Shown: in pieces, positions 9,983-20,994 of the stretch
Layout: every line of letters begins with the position of its first letter
Numbering within the stretch: the stretch's first letter is position 1
Origin: Rotaria sp. Silwood1
Lineage: Eukaryota > Rotifera > Eurotatoria > Philodinida > Philodinidae
Reading direction: 5' to 3'
DNA length: 64,000 nucleotides
NCBI GenBank assembly: GCA_905250075.1
Contig: CAJNOP010000004.1
Span: forward strand, 4,666,952 to 4,730,951
Position numbers and translations under genes: made by a program
Notes under the pieces: model-generated
Seen by the model: only the letters and a program-made list of their open reading frames with translations
Told to the model about the DNA's origin: nothing
Database searches by the model: none

Positions 9983-12900
9983 AAATATACTACTAAGTAA
10001 AGTAAGTAGTAAAAATATGAATATTGAACGAATACATGTTTTATCTAATAGATTGAAAAAAAATGAAAAAAAAAAATTTTTCTTTAAATAATTAAAACAT
10101 ACACATTTTAGTTACGTATTTATTGGTCAGAATGAGTCATTACAATGGAAGATGATTATCCCATTTATGTCTAGTTCTATGAGAGAAGTTAAAAAAAGAA
10201 AATAGTTTATATAACTGAGGAAAAGAAACAAAACTATGGAGGAATAGACTTGAGCGACAAGGATGATGTACCGTTCAATAGGACTCGCTCTCAACAGAAA
10301 TGTTGTAAGCATTTGCTAATTTTATGGATGGGAATGCAAACTATAAAAAGTATAGAAATGAAAACGAGAATTGGCTATGAGCTACATACAATTTTATGCA
10401 GTGTGTTCTATTGAAATTCGGAACAATGTATCAATTATCAGTTTACATTTACTTTTTGCTTGAGATACTTAGTGTAAAAAGAAAGTTGCTTTTACATACA
10501 TTCACAAAATAGTCTTTAGATAAAATGTACTCAGTGACTTCCATGGAGTATAAATAAAGCGAGGATACTTCACGGTCGTAAATTATGAACAATTTTACAG
10601 ATTCGTCTTCTTTGAATAATAAGGTTTAAAAAGACTAGAAAATATTATGTATTCCTGTTCGAAATTCTTGATTACAATATATATTTCATTCATCGAAATT
10701 ACGCAGTTCATCTGTGTATAATCTAAAAGAAAAAGGGAAGTGATATTACTTGTTTGTTTTTACCTGATAATTAATATTTTTCATTAGTATAAACTTGTTT
10801 CATCAGAAAAATAATAAATAATTTTTACTGCAAATAAGGATAAGTAGAAGAATTTTTAAAATTATTTTCGTCTTGTTTTTCGATTTTCACTTATTTTGAG
10901 CCCTGTAATATTAAACTGAGCCATTAACGAAATACATCCAAGAAAACTAAATTTAAAAAAGTTATTTCAGTTGACTTTTTCGCTTCGTGTTTCGAAGACA
11001 AATCAAATTTGTACTCTAGTATCGTGAACCAATATATCGGTATTTCAGACTTTTTACGAGTGACTCTTTCAGTATTACCGTTCAGGTTTCGTAACGCTCT
11101 ATAGATAAAACTATTGTTACAAATGACCTTTTCTTTTGTTATCGATTATCTTCATCATTAATTTGAGAGAAAAATTCAATGAAGCAACACGTGAATAATC
11201 GTATTGATATAAGAAGATTTTTCATGTACACCCCTAAACAAAAGTCTTCTCTTTCCCGTTGCTATTATCATATAGAATCCCTGTGGTCTCAAGCTAGTGT
11301 TCGTTACAAGTATGATTTCTATACTGTATTTCAGTGTGATGTATGATTAATTAGGATCTGCTTCAGTGAAGAGTGTACGTCATTGAATACAATCGGTCAA
11401 CACTACAGATGAGTTGGTTGATAGAATACTTCATCACTAGATTATCTCTCTTTATTTTGATATTATCTAAATGTTTTACCAACTTAAATTTATCTGTATG
11501 CGAATTCTTGGCGAAGCTTTGAGTCAACGGCGAAGAGAGTTTAATGATCTAAGTCGGTGGAATAGTTAGGCAATACAAAAAAGAAATAATTTAGTCGTGA
11601 AACATTCGGTCAACCAGCTTATTTGTGATGTAGCTCAATTGTACTGCAAGACATAGTTTTTATTGCAGCAAGTTGTCATCAATCATATACTACACTATAA
11701 TAGAGTACTTTAGTCATTCTTTAGCTAACACTCACTTAAGACTAAAAGGGTTCTATATAAAAAGAACGAGGAAGGGAAGAGTTTGTCCAAGGTTCTACAT
11801 AGCTCTACGGGAGGAGAATAACAACGTGATGAGATAAAACAAGATAGAACATAATTTAATACAGAAAAGTTTTCTAATTTTACGATTGAGAAGGATCATG
11901 ATCAGAGTCAAACAATTCAATTCACAAATTCCATTAAAAAAAATTTTAAGCTAAGTTAAACTGATCTAACCAAAAAATTTCAGAATCTATGAACTGAATT
12001 GAATTTCGAATCGGTAGATTTTCAAGCCTTACTTTACTCAATTTTGATTCAGATCCCAACAATGCTTAATCATGTTAATCAATTCGCATTATATTTCCTT
12101 GACTGTAAGGATAAGGTCTAGAAATAGGGATTATCGATACTTGTTTTTAACACATAAATCAATAAATATCGTTTTATAATTTTAGTCAATATCAGTAAAA
12201 TATAAGTTGAATAATATTTGATTTAGCTTTGAAAATAAAAAAAATTAAAAGAGAGATTAAAAATAATGAATGTTTTGTTTCTAATAAATTCTCAATGAAG
12301 CTAGTCATAGATATGTTCACATTCTCATCAAAGGCTAAATAGAAAAGACTTAAACATGGAACCGACGCTGATTGTTTTACACCGAAAACTAGCAGTAAGT
12401 CAAAAATGAATTTTAAAAATGTATGATAAAACTAGTGAAGATCCATTAATGATTTATAATAAATGTTTTTAGTAGTAGTTTTCAAATAAACACTATGATG
12501 AAAGGTTTTGTTTGTTAAACTGTTGTGATGAAAATTCGATACAAAAAAGCTACTTGTGAATTTTTTTACTTTCGTTAGATTCAATAAAACTCTTCAAGTG
12601 AAAAATTGTTGTCTGCAAAAACCTTGCATTTACAATTTTCATAGGATCTTCTGTATTTAATTATAAAGGTTATACTGGATAGTAAAATTTTCTAAGACCT
12701 TCACAGAAGATAAAATGTAGATTTTCTCTTGCAGACTAAACTTTTTTTGTACAATTCTTTCAAGATTTTACAGAATCAATCATTTGGTTTACTGGTATAG
12801 TAATGCACTGAAAGGTTTACTGTCACGAACATATTTCTGGATGTATCCTTCAGTCTTCTGATAAAAGGCACATAGTTTAATCGAATCAAGTACTCTAAAT

Positions 12901-15099
12901 TCAAATCTAAAAAAACTTAACTACTTGTGTTTTTTCGTAAAAAGCTAGTCAAAACACTTTTGTTTTCACTAGTTGTTATGTATAGGTAAGTATATAATAT
13001 ATTTCGAAGAATGATCTTTTCTTTAATAATATTCATTCAATCATAAGAGTAAGGTATTCAACAAAAAAGAAAATCTGTTTAAACGGATTGTTTCTATTAT
13101 TTTGTGTAAAAGCTAAATGAAGAGAAAATAAAAGTATTTGAAAATTTGACACACTTCTATTGAGTTTATCGAAAATATTCTCTTCTATTAGAGAAAGAAT
13201 GTTCGATAAAAAGAACATAACATTAACTTGTTCAGTTAAATTTTTTACTGAAATAGAAATGTTCTTTTAATAGATAATTCTTTTTTCTTTTTGAAACGAT
13301 TTATTCGTATGATTGAATAAATATCTCGAGAGAAAAGATGAATCTTCAAAATATATTATGTACCTATCAATATAGGATAGCTAGCTAGAAAAAAATTTTG
13401 ACTAGCTTTTTATCGAAGAACCAAATTAGTATCTAACCTGTTTTTAGGTTTGAATTTCGAGCACTTGATTTCATGCATTCGTACTCTTTTTATGAAGAAA
13501 ATTGACGACGTATTCAAACTTCTTTGTTATTGTTACGCAATTCAAAACGTATTGTACAAACATGAATACTAGACATTTTGATTCTTCATCAAGGTTATTA
13601 TCAAAAACATCGTAGAATTTTTCTATTCTAAATGATATAAAAATAACTATACAAACGTGAATAACAAAAAGTATACAATAAAATTGTAGTGACATCCATG
13701 TCTTACTTGATGATCAATATTTGCTGTTGTGAGTCCTCATTAAATTACTAACATAAAAAGAAATATGCATTGTTAGCTGAGCATCCTTTATGTCAATATT
13801 GTTTTTATTTGTGACAAAGGAACATGTATCAAGATATTGTTCGAGATGATAGGTAAGTTTATTTGAAGTTAAAATTCATATCAATCTTAGTTTATTTTGT
13901 GCTTATTTCTTTTATTATTAATCAAATAATATGGATAGAAAACTTTAGATTTCTTTTCATTTCATTTATAATTTTGATAAACAAAATGTCTTGATGAAAG
14001 AAGAATTGTAATAGTTATTAAAGTTTTATCAGAATGAATTTAAAATAAGCTTGAACGGTTTATTATTTCGAAATAAACTTTAAATGCACATTAATGATCC
14101 TGTAACATATGTTATCATATTTTTTTTTCGTAAGAAGATATAAAGTAAATAATCATTAGAAATGTTAAAAATATCATGATCTTTTAGAAATTCTTAATCA
14201 TAAAAATCGATTCATGGTTGACTTACAGCCTTTTATAGTACCTAGGTGTGTTACATTTTGTTATGTATACTAATCTTGATTAGAACGGCGACAGGTTCAG
14301 AGGTGGACATTAGGATAATCACCTTCTTCGTTTGAAGGATTTTTGAATTTTTCTCAGCAGAAGGCGCTCAAAAATGAACCTAACGACTTCTAATTGGATT
14401 TCAAAATAGGTCGTGTGCCAATGATCGCCCCATTTACGAAAATTCTAAGTTCACCAATGGATTAGAAAAATAATTAGGATCCATAAAAACAGATCTGACT
14501 TGAATCACAATGTAAATTAATGTCTTAGCTGAAGTTAAACAAGATTCTTCTACTTATGCAATAATATTTTCTTAAACACGATATAAAACGAATGTCGAAG
14601 TATAGAAGTAAAAATTTGAATTTTTTTTATATATAACTAAAGTCCGTATATCAAGAACAATATGAAATATATTCCCATTGCATTTCTATAAGGTTACATA
14701 CTATACTGGTGAAGAAATGTGTCCCAAAATACATAGAATAAAATAATCTTCCTGTGATTAGCAACAGTAGCTACAGCGTGAGTTTCACATTTTAATCTCC
14801 AAGGGACTTCGCTAACATCTTTTCTTTTACTGAAATCTCCAAAACTAATAATAAAATTTTTAATTACAATTATTCTCTTCATCACATGTATTTATAAGAT
14901 ATATTATAACATGAAACCATTTTTTTTTGCAACCAAATCATCATCAACTATCTATACGATTCTTGTTTCTCTGTTTAGACTATAAACCCTCTATCGTTAA
15001 GTTTATTTCTATTGGTTATTATCTATTTGTCCAATCGTGTGTGTGTGTTGTTTTCTTACCTATATGTCATTCTTTGTTTGATAATCATAAAACTTATTA
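9983..15099. other. 5.1-kb non-coding region
   Basis: No gene with coding character is supported. Short frames at 10127-10312, 13033-13218, 13471-13695 and 14694-14885 (all minus) show no domain and no splice context. Two isolated exon-like starts followed by GTAAGT occur near 12356-12398 (MEPTLIVLHRKLA) and 13826-13853 (MYQDIVRDD), but no continuing exons could be found. The stretch just upstream of 15100 should contain the promoter of the OTUD6B gene cluster, with no distinct motif visible. Confidence 0.4.
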
Positions 15100-15998
15100 A
15101 TGGCTGAAAATAATCCTACAGAAAATATTGAAGATGATGCAAGTCGTCATCGTTATGAACGCCGCGAATTACAATCAGCAATACAACAATTAAAAAAATC
15201 GATAAATAAAAATGATAAAGCACGAAAGAAAAAAATTGATAGCGAAATAAAAGCTTTAGAAGAAGCATTTGAAAAACGATGGGAACATTTCAATGAAAAT
15301 TCAACTACTACTACTCAATCGAACACAGCTACTGATACGATTGAATCAAATGAAAATGTTCCTGAAGTTAGTCGAAACTAAAAAAGAAACATCTTTCTAT
15401 TTAAAAGAAAAACGTTTTCATTTTCTAGACTGATGAAAAACAACATGTATCACGTAAAGCACGTCGTTTAGCTAAAAAAGAAAAACGTCAAACTGAAGCA
15501 AATGCAAATCAAGAAGTCATAGATTATGATAATCAACCAGAAGAAATTCGTCGTCGTAATGAATCTTTATCAATAAACGAACAATTACATGAACGCGGTC
15601 TTGAACTTCATTCAATAGCATCTGATGGTAATTGTTTATTTGCTTCAATTGTTAATCAAATATCAGATTTCAATGTCAGACAATTACGTGAACAAGTTGC
15701 TGAATATTTACGTAAACATCGAAATGAATACGAACCATTCATTGATACTGATTATGATGTTTATTGTGAAAAATTATCTAAGGAAAATGTTTGGGGTGGA
15801 CAAATTGAATTACAAATATGTGCAAAAATTTTACAAAGATCAATTGAAATTATTCAAGGAAATGATAATGAACCAATTAAAATTGACTGTTCAACATCAT
15901 CAAAACCACCGATTGTTATAACTTATCATCGATATTTATATGCTAATGGTGAACATTATAATAGTACAACGAGAACTCAGGAAACCGATGATGAATAA
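15100..15998 (+). CDS. OTUD6B: OTU-family deubiquitinase, OTUD6B-like
   Basis: Exons 15100-15366 and 15429-15998 (62-nt intron, phase 0) give 278 residues, close to the usual OTUD6 length. Residues 1-125 are a charged N-terminal region with a predicted coiled coil rich in Lys, Arg and Glu. The OTU fold follows. The catalytic Cys is Cys158 in ASDGNCLF, with Asp155 ahead of it, and the catalytic His is His265 in NGEHYNS near the C-terminus. The segment ENVWGGQIELQ is the conserved middle OTU motif. Members of this family cleave ubiquitin chains and in animals are linked to translation initiation and proteasome assembly. It is the first gene of a three-gene head-to-tail set. The DIPK1 start codon follows its stop by only 65 nt, which suggests one primary transcript. 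All catalytic residues are present, so it should be active. Confidence 0.93.
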
Positions 15999-16042
15999 AT
16001 AAAATCAAAGAAAAAAATAAATTGTTTTTCTGTTTGTTTGTT

Positions 16043-16063
16043 TTTGTTAATTTTATGTTTTAG
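16043..16063 (+). promoter_or_regulatory. Candidate trans-splice acceptor in front of DIPK1
   Basis: A T-rich tract ending TTTTATGTTTTAG abuts the DIPK1 ATG directly, 45 to 65 nt after the OTUD6B stop. There is no room for an independent promoter and 5-prime UTR. Spliced-leader addition to a polycistronic RNA, known in bdelloid rotifers, explains the layout. Cis-splicing from a distant 5-prime exon is the alternative. Confidence 0.55.
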
Positions 16064-19000
16064 ATGAAGATTACTATTCATTGGGGTAGAGTTTTTGGTC
16101 TTTTTATTGCAATTATAGTTGGTTTTATTGCTATTATATGTTTTAAATTAATAAATAAATCAAATCAATTTCATAATGCAGATATTGGTCAATGTGATAT
16201 GCATGAAGCTCAAAAGATTATTGATAATCTTGTATGTTTTTCTTTTGTCTTTTAAACTTATTAGTATCTAATACAGAAAAAAAAGAAGTTTTGAAATAGA
16301 AACTGTTTGACGAGATCTAAAAATGGAAAATATAAGCATTTAGTCTCAGATTCAGGTTGAAATTTTAATTTTGATTAAGTTTCATGTTTTAACTCTTTTT
16401 TATTTATTACATATTGTGACTATAGTCATATAGATGCTACGATCTGTTACAATATTTTTTTCTATGGCTGTGACGTATTTCTTATTTTTTGTTTGAGTAA
16501 TTACATATGTATAGTATAGCAATTTAATTTGTTGTTCTTAGTCGTATAGAGATTGATTTACACACTGAAAACTCTTTAACGATGGCGTTGAGCATGAGAA
16601 CTATCAAGTGAGAACTGGTCAGAAAAATAAATATACTTATAGATACTAACACAACTTATCAAAGTTGATACTTAGTTAAAGAACTTTATACATTATATTA
16701 AGAATGCAAAGAAAAACAGAGAAGTCGACAGAAAAACGAAGATGAATATGTTGATATCAATATAGAAGAACACAATAACATTGAATAGCTTTTATTAAAC
16801 AGAAATATCGGGAACAGCACTTCTCATCTCAGTGATTAGAGTACTTGATCGATATTAAGTGTGTTACTATTATGTATAAATCTGTTGTTATTTATGTAAA
16901 ACATGATATAAATTTGTAGAATTTATGTCAGACTGTTTTTGCACAAATATGTTCTTTCAACTTTGTTATAAGTTCAATTTCGTGATCTGTTAGTAATATT
17001 ATATCATCTTTTAGTCTATAGTATCCTCGAGCAAGCATTCAGCTATGATTATAAAACGATAAAAATTCTTTTCAGGAGAAGTGTTTATAAAAAAGTCATT
17101 TCTCAATCGGAATTTGAGAATAATCGATTATTGTTTATTTAATACTTCATCTAATCCTTCTAGCTATTATGATAAATATAAAAATTCTCGAAAGCTTCTA
17201 TTAGATTAATTGCCATTCCTATATTTTACATGTTGATATGAGAGCATCTGAATTAATTTGAATATTTTAGTGTGAATTATATTCTCTCAGTCAAGTAACT
17301 GGTTCTCATTGTTCAGCATTATGTAATATAAATTCAACATTAACATTAGCTCAATGTTTATCATTATCTCAATCAAAAATAGTATTACTTATGTCAACAA
17401 ATACATCATCTTATGTTGTATTAAAATCTACACGTCGTTATTTTGATAAGCATCGTACAGATTTATTATTTCATGAACCAATTGTATCAATACCATCAGC
17501 TTTGTTAACATTTTATGATATAATTAATTCAACATTAGATAGACATATGAGTATTTCAACAGATAATATGAAACATGAAGATTTAATACGTCGTCTATTT
17601 CGTTATGATCATATTGAAAATTCAATAATTTTATTAGATAAATTTGAAGAAGTTATTGTTAAATATAATGATTATTATGAACATAATCTTGCATTGTCAT
17701 TAACAACAGAACTTAATACACTTTATTCATTAATAACACAACATGAATTTTTACTTTCACATTATTATCGTTCAAAACATGAATTAATGCCAACAATTAT
17801 TGGTTGGTGTGGTCATATGTATATAACAGAACATTTAACACCACTTGATCATCCAATGATTGAAGAACAGTTAAATTCTGAAACATGGATACCTAAAGCT
17901 TGGTTAACTAATCGTTTACTTCAACTTATTGATAGTTTTGATAATGAACTTCATGCTCCACTTCATTTATGTGATCTTCGTAAGTAGAATTATCGTTTGA
18001 TTTTCTGTATGAGATACATTATTTGCGAGATCAAGAGATTTGTCTTTAAAAAAACCATGATTATCTATTCTGATTGAATAATTTGGAAGATTCGTTTAAT
18101 CATATTTTCTGTATAGAAAAATAGAAATTGTTAAATTTTTCAACAGGGGAATACCAATATCTTTCCATCTCTTTTGAGAACTTTTGTATGAATTGATTTA
18201 ACAGGCTTGCGAACCAACACAACAGATCATATTGTAAAAGTAGCGGCCAATTATGACTTGATTATTATAAAATAATCGACAAAAAGTATTTTTCATCTTC
18301 AAAACGACTATCACATTCATGACAGAACATTCCGAGTTGTTTTTGAGCTGATAGTTTGTCCATAAGTAGGCTTTGGAAAACCTCCAAATGGTTGCTATTC
18401 ATAGACGTTTCTTGTCGAGATTTGAATTGTTCGTTTGAGTATTTTCTATGCATTGGAAGATAATGGTAAATGACTTTTAAAACATAGGCAGCTATAAATC
18501 CTTTTGAGCGTGAACTTAATAGTAACTAAATTATATTAGAAATTCAAACTTTTTCCAGTAATAAAGTTTCTATTAGAACATACACTATTTAGTAATATGA
18601 TAAATGCTTGTATTGTGTGAGAAAATCATTATGGGATCTCATTAAATTCACTCTGAAAAAGATTTACGATCTCCTAAATCATTTGCACTTACTTTCATGT
18701 GCATGGGAAAATACTCGAACAATCAAAATCTCGTCATCGAACGCTCGTGAGCATAAATCCTCTGAAAGATTTCCAAGACCTGCATTAGACAAAATACCAG
18801 CTGAACAGGATGAAGAAACCTGGCAATGTTCCTTCGTCAAGCTAAATAATTTCTTTCTTATAATTTAAAGTATGTGTTTTCATTTTCTTCTTTTTTTTAG
18901 AATTATCTAATTTTGGTATAAATGAAAATGGTAATGTTAAACCACTTGATTTAGATATGGTTTATTTTGATCGTTTAATTCCATTAAGTCCTGCAATAAA

Positions 19001-19328
19001 ATGTCGTAAACATTCTGATTGTTCATTTTTTGATTGTTCAGGTTATTGTGATAAACGTAAACATCGATGTCATGTTAATCGTCGTATAAATAATAATTTA
19101 CAAGTTTTATGTGAAAAAATCCTTATAAATTTATTAAAATCTGATACAATTCCATTACGATTACATGATGTACTTTTATCGTATGTTAAACAATGTTCAT
19201 CACCATCAGGTCGTTATAAACGATCGAAAGAATTAAAAGTTGGTGCACCATCACGTTTACTTCGCTTAATGCAAGTTATGCTTATTGGTGAATTAAGATC
19301 TGCTAATATCACTTCATCTTTATTTTAA
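16064..19328 (+). CDS. DIPK1: DIPK1/FAM69 (PIP49) divergent protein kinase-like membrane protein
   Basis: Exons 16064-16231, 17271-17979 and 18901-19328 join in phase 0 and phase 1 to give 434 residues, matching the roughly 430 of animal DIPK1 proteins. The N-terminus is short and basic, with a signal anchor at about 9-28 (VFGLFIAIIVGFIAIICF), so the rest should lie in the ER or Golgi lumen. Family marks are the paired Cys set early on (CELYSLSQ..., HCSALC), the motif GWCGHMYITE in the kinase-like core, CDLQLSNFGINENG followed by KPLDLDMVYFD as the catalytic-loop and metal-binding region, and a Cys-rich tail (KCRKHSDCSFFDCSGYC). DIPK1 proteins are Cys-rich, lumenal pseudokinase-like proteins whose substrates are not established. 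The two introns are about 1.04 and 0.92 kb, long for this window, and no nested gene was found in them. It lies between OTUD6B and HP1 on the same strand. Confidence 0.88.
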
Positions 19329-19492
19329 AAATACAAAAGAAAATGACACAATAGAATGTTTGTTTTTTCGTAGTAGTGCAATTAAAATTAGATTTGTTAA
19401 TTACGTATGAGAATTTGGTTTTTTGTTTTTGCAGTGACCGATATATCATTCCATAATTTGTTTCTTTTTTCCCTGTCAGATAAATTGTATAC

Positions 19493-19508
19493 ATTCCCTC
19501 TTTTTTAG
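19493..19508 (+). promoter_or_regulatory. Candidate trans-splice acceptor in front of HP1
   Basis: A pyrimidine tract ending CCCTCTTTTTTAG lies 18 nt before the HP1 ATG and about 165-180 nt after the DIPK1 stop. It fits spliced-leader addition to the third gene of the set, or removal of a 5-prime UTR intron. Confidence 0.45.
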
Positions 19509-19526
19509 ATAAAAAGAAAAAAACTA

Positions 19527-20216
19527 ATGGCCGATGAAGGTGGAGAACGGTTTGAAATCGAACGTATTGTTGATAAACGTTATCGAAATGATCGTGTAGA
19601 ATATCTTATCAAATGGCGAGGTTATCCAGATAGTCAAAATACATGGGAACCTTGTAAGTAAACAAAAAAAAATTCATAAATTAATTTTAATTTTAATTTT
19701 AAATTTATTATTTATTTTTTAAATAGCAAATAATATTGAAGGTGATGAAGAATCAGAATTACTTGCTGAATATGAAGCATATACTAAACGTCAACAACAA
19801 AAACTATATAATTCCGGAATACGACCAACAATGAATACTCTATCACCAAATAAACGTCGACATGTAATATTATAGAAAAAAAAAGATAACAAAAATCGTT
19901 TTTTTTTAATATTTAGGATGAAATAATGAACACGAATTTAAAAAAACGACCATTAACAACAGGTAATATGCAATCATCAAATACTCCGACGGGTTTTGAA
20001 CGAGGATTTGAAGCTGAAAAAGTCTTAGGTGCAACAGATTCTGCTGGTGAACTAATGTTACTTGTTAAATGGCGTCATTCAAATGAGGCTGATCTCGTTC
20101 CAGCACGTATTGTAAATGTAAAATGTCCAGCACTTGTTATAGATTTCTATGAACAACATTCATTTTGGACTCGATTACCAAAATTAAATCAAACTAGTGG
20201 ATCTACAGCACGATGA
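19527..20216 (+). CDS. HP1: Heterochromatin protein 1 (chromodomain plus chromoshadow domain)
   Basis: Exons 19527-19653, 19727-19863 and 19917-20216 give 187 residues, the normal HP1/CBX1/3/5 size. The chromodomain is at about residues 7-60 ([28 protein letters not shown]). The methyl-lysine cage residues are most likely Phe9, Trp30 and Tyr33. A short basic hinge follows at about 62-114 ([20 protein letters not shown]), suited to nucleic-acid contact. The chromoshadow domain is at about 116-175 ([40 protein letters not shown]). It normally dimerises and binds PxVxL partners. The protein should bind H3K9-methylated nucleosomes in heterochromatin. It is the last gene of the OTUD6B-DIPK1-HP1 set. 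All introns are short and in phase. Which vertebrate paralogue it matches best cannot be told from here. Confidence 0.95.
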
Positions 20217-20994
20217 ATTCAACGTTGACATAGTTTTTTTTTGTACATTTATGTTTGTGTTTCATTGAAAGCAAAAAAGCAGAGAGAAGTAAACGATACT
20301 GGTCATAATTTGTCAAAAATATGTTTAATCTATTTTTGGACTTTTTACTATCTGAAACAAAAATTTTACTTATGATAAAGATACTAAGTAAATATATATA
20401 TATATATATATTTAATCTGTCTTTGGTTAAAATAAAAAAAAATATAATCTGCTAGAAAAATATTGACTTGTTAGTTTTTCATTAAGTAGCAAATTTTTCA
20501 TTTGAAAAAAGTGCTTGATGTTGATGATAAACACCAGATGTTGGAAAAATAAAAATCATTTGTATGAGGCATGACTTGCTTGAATAAGAAGATATGAGAT
20601 TACTCATTGAAAGTTTCTTGCTGCTTGCATTTGCTATGAAATGTATGTGTTTGACTCATTTTTGACAAGTTATTTTTTTTTTTGAAAAAGTACATCACCT
20701 TGAGTATTTGTCCATGCATATTGACGAGGTTATACAACTCATAAAATAACTTCTATCGTTTCTATTATTTACCTCAATACGAATTCACTCAAAAGGTTTT
20801 TTTTTCTTCTTTCCTTTTTCGTTTTTCGATGGCATAATAACGGGTTACGCCTGTCGTTATTTTTTCCAATTTCGAACAGTTCGCTTGTTTGAGAAGAAAA
20901 AAAAAGAAGTAAAGAATATACTTTCAACCTTTGAGTGATTAATAGAAGGGCATATAACATTCAACTCAAACTTCGTTTGCTCTCACAACAAATA
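20217..20994 (+). other. Intergenic region with a TA dinucleotide tract; likely promoter of the GTPase pair
   Basis: Contains the HP1 3-prime end, a (TA)n tract of about 20 bp at about 20392-20411, and the region upstream of the first GTPase gene. No ORF with coding character. Unlike the next gene, the first GTPase has no acceptor at its start, so the promoter of the pair probably lies here. Confidence 0.45.

Noticed and set aside
18608-18868. 86-residue open frame
   Set aside because: It lies wholly inside the second intron of the DIPK1 gene, and its translation has no recognisable domain.
20392-20411. (TA)n tract as a possible promoter or origin
   Set aside because: Simple dinucleotide repeat. 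Similar tracts occur near 51553 and 52337, and nothing ties it to a function.
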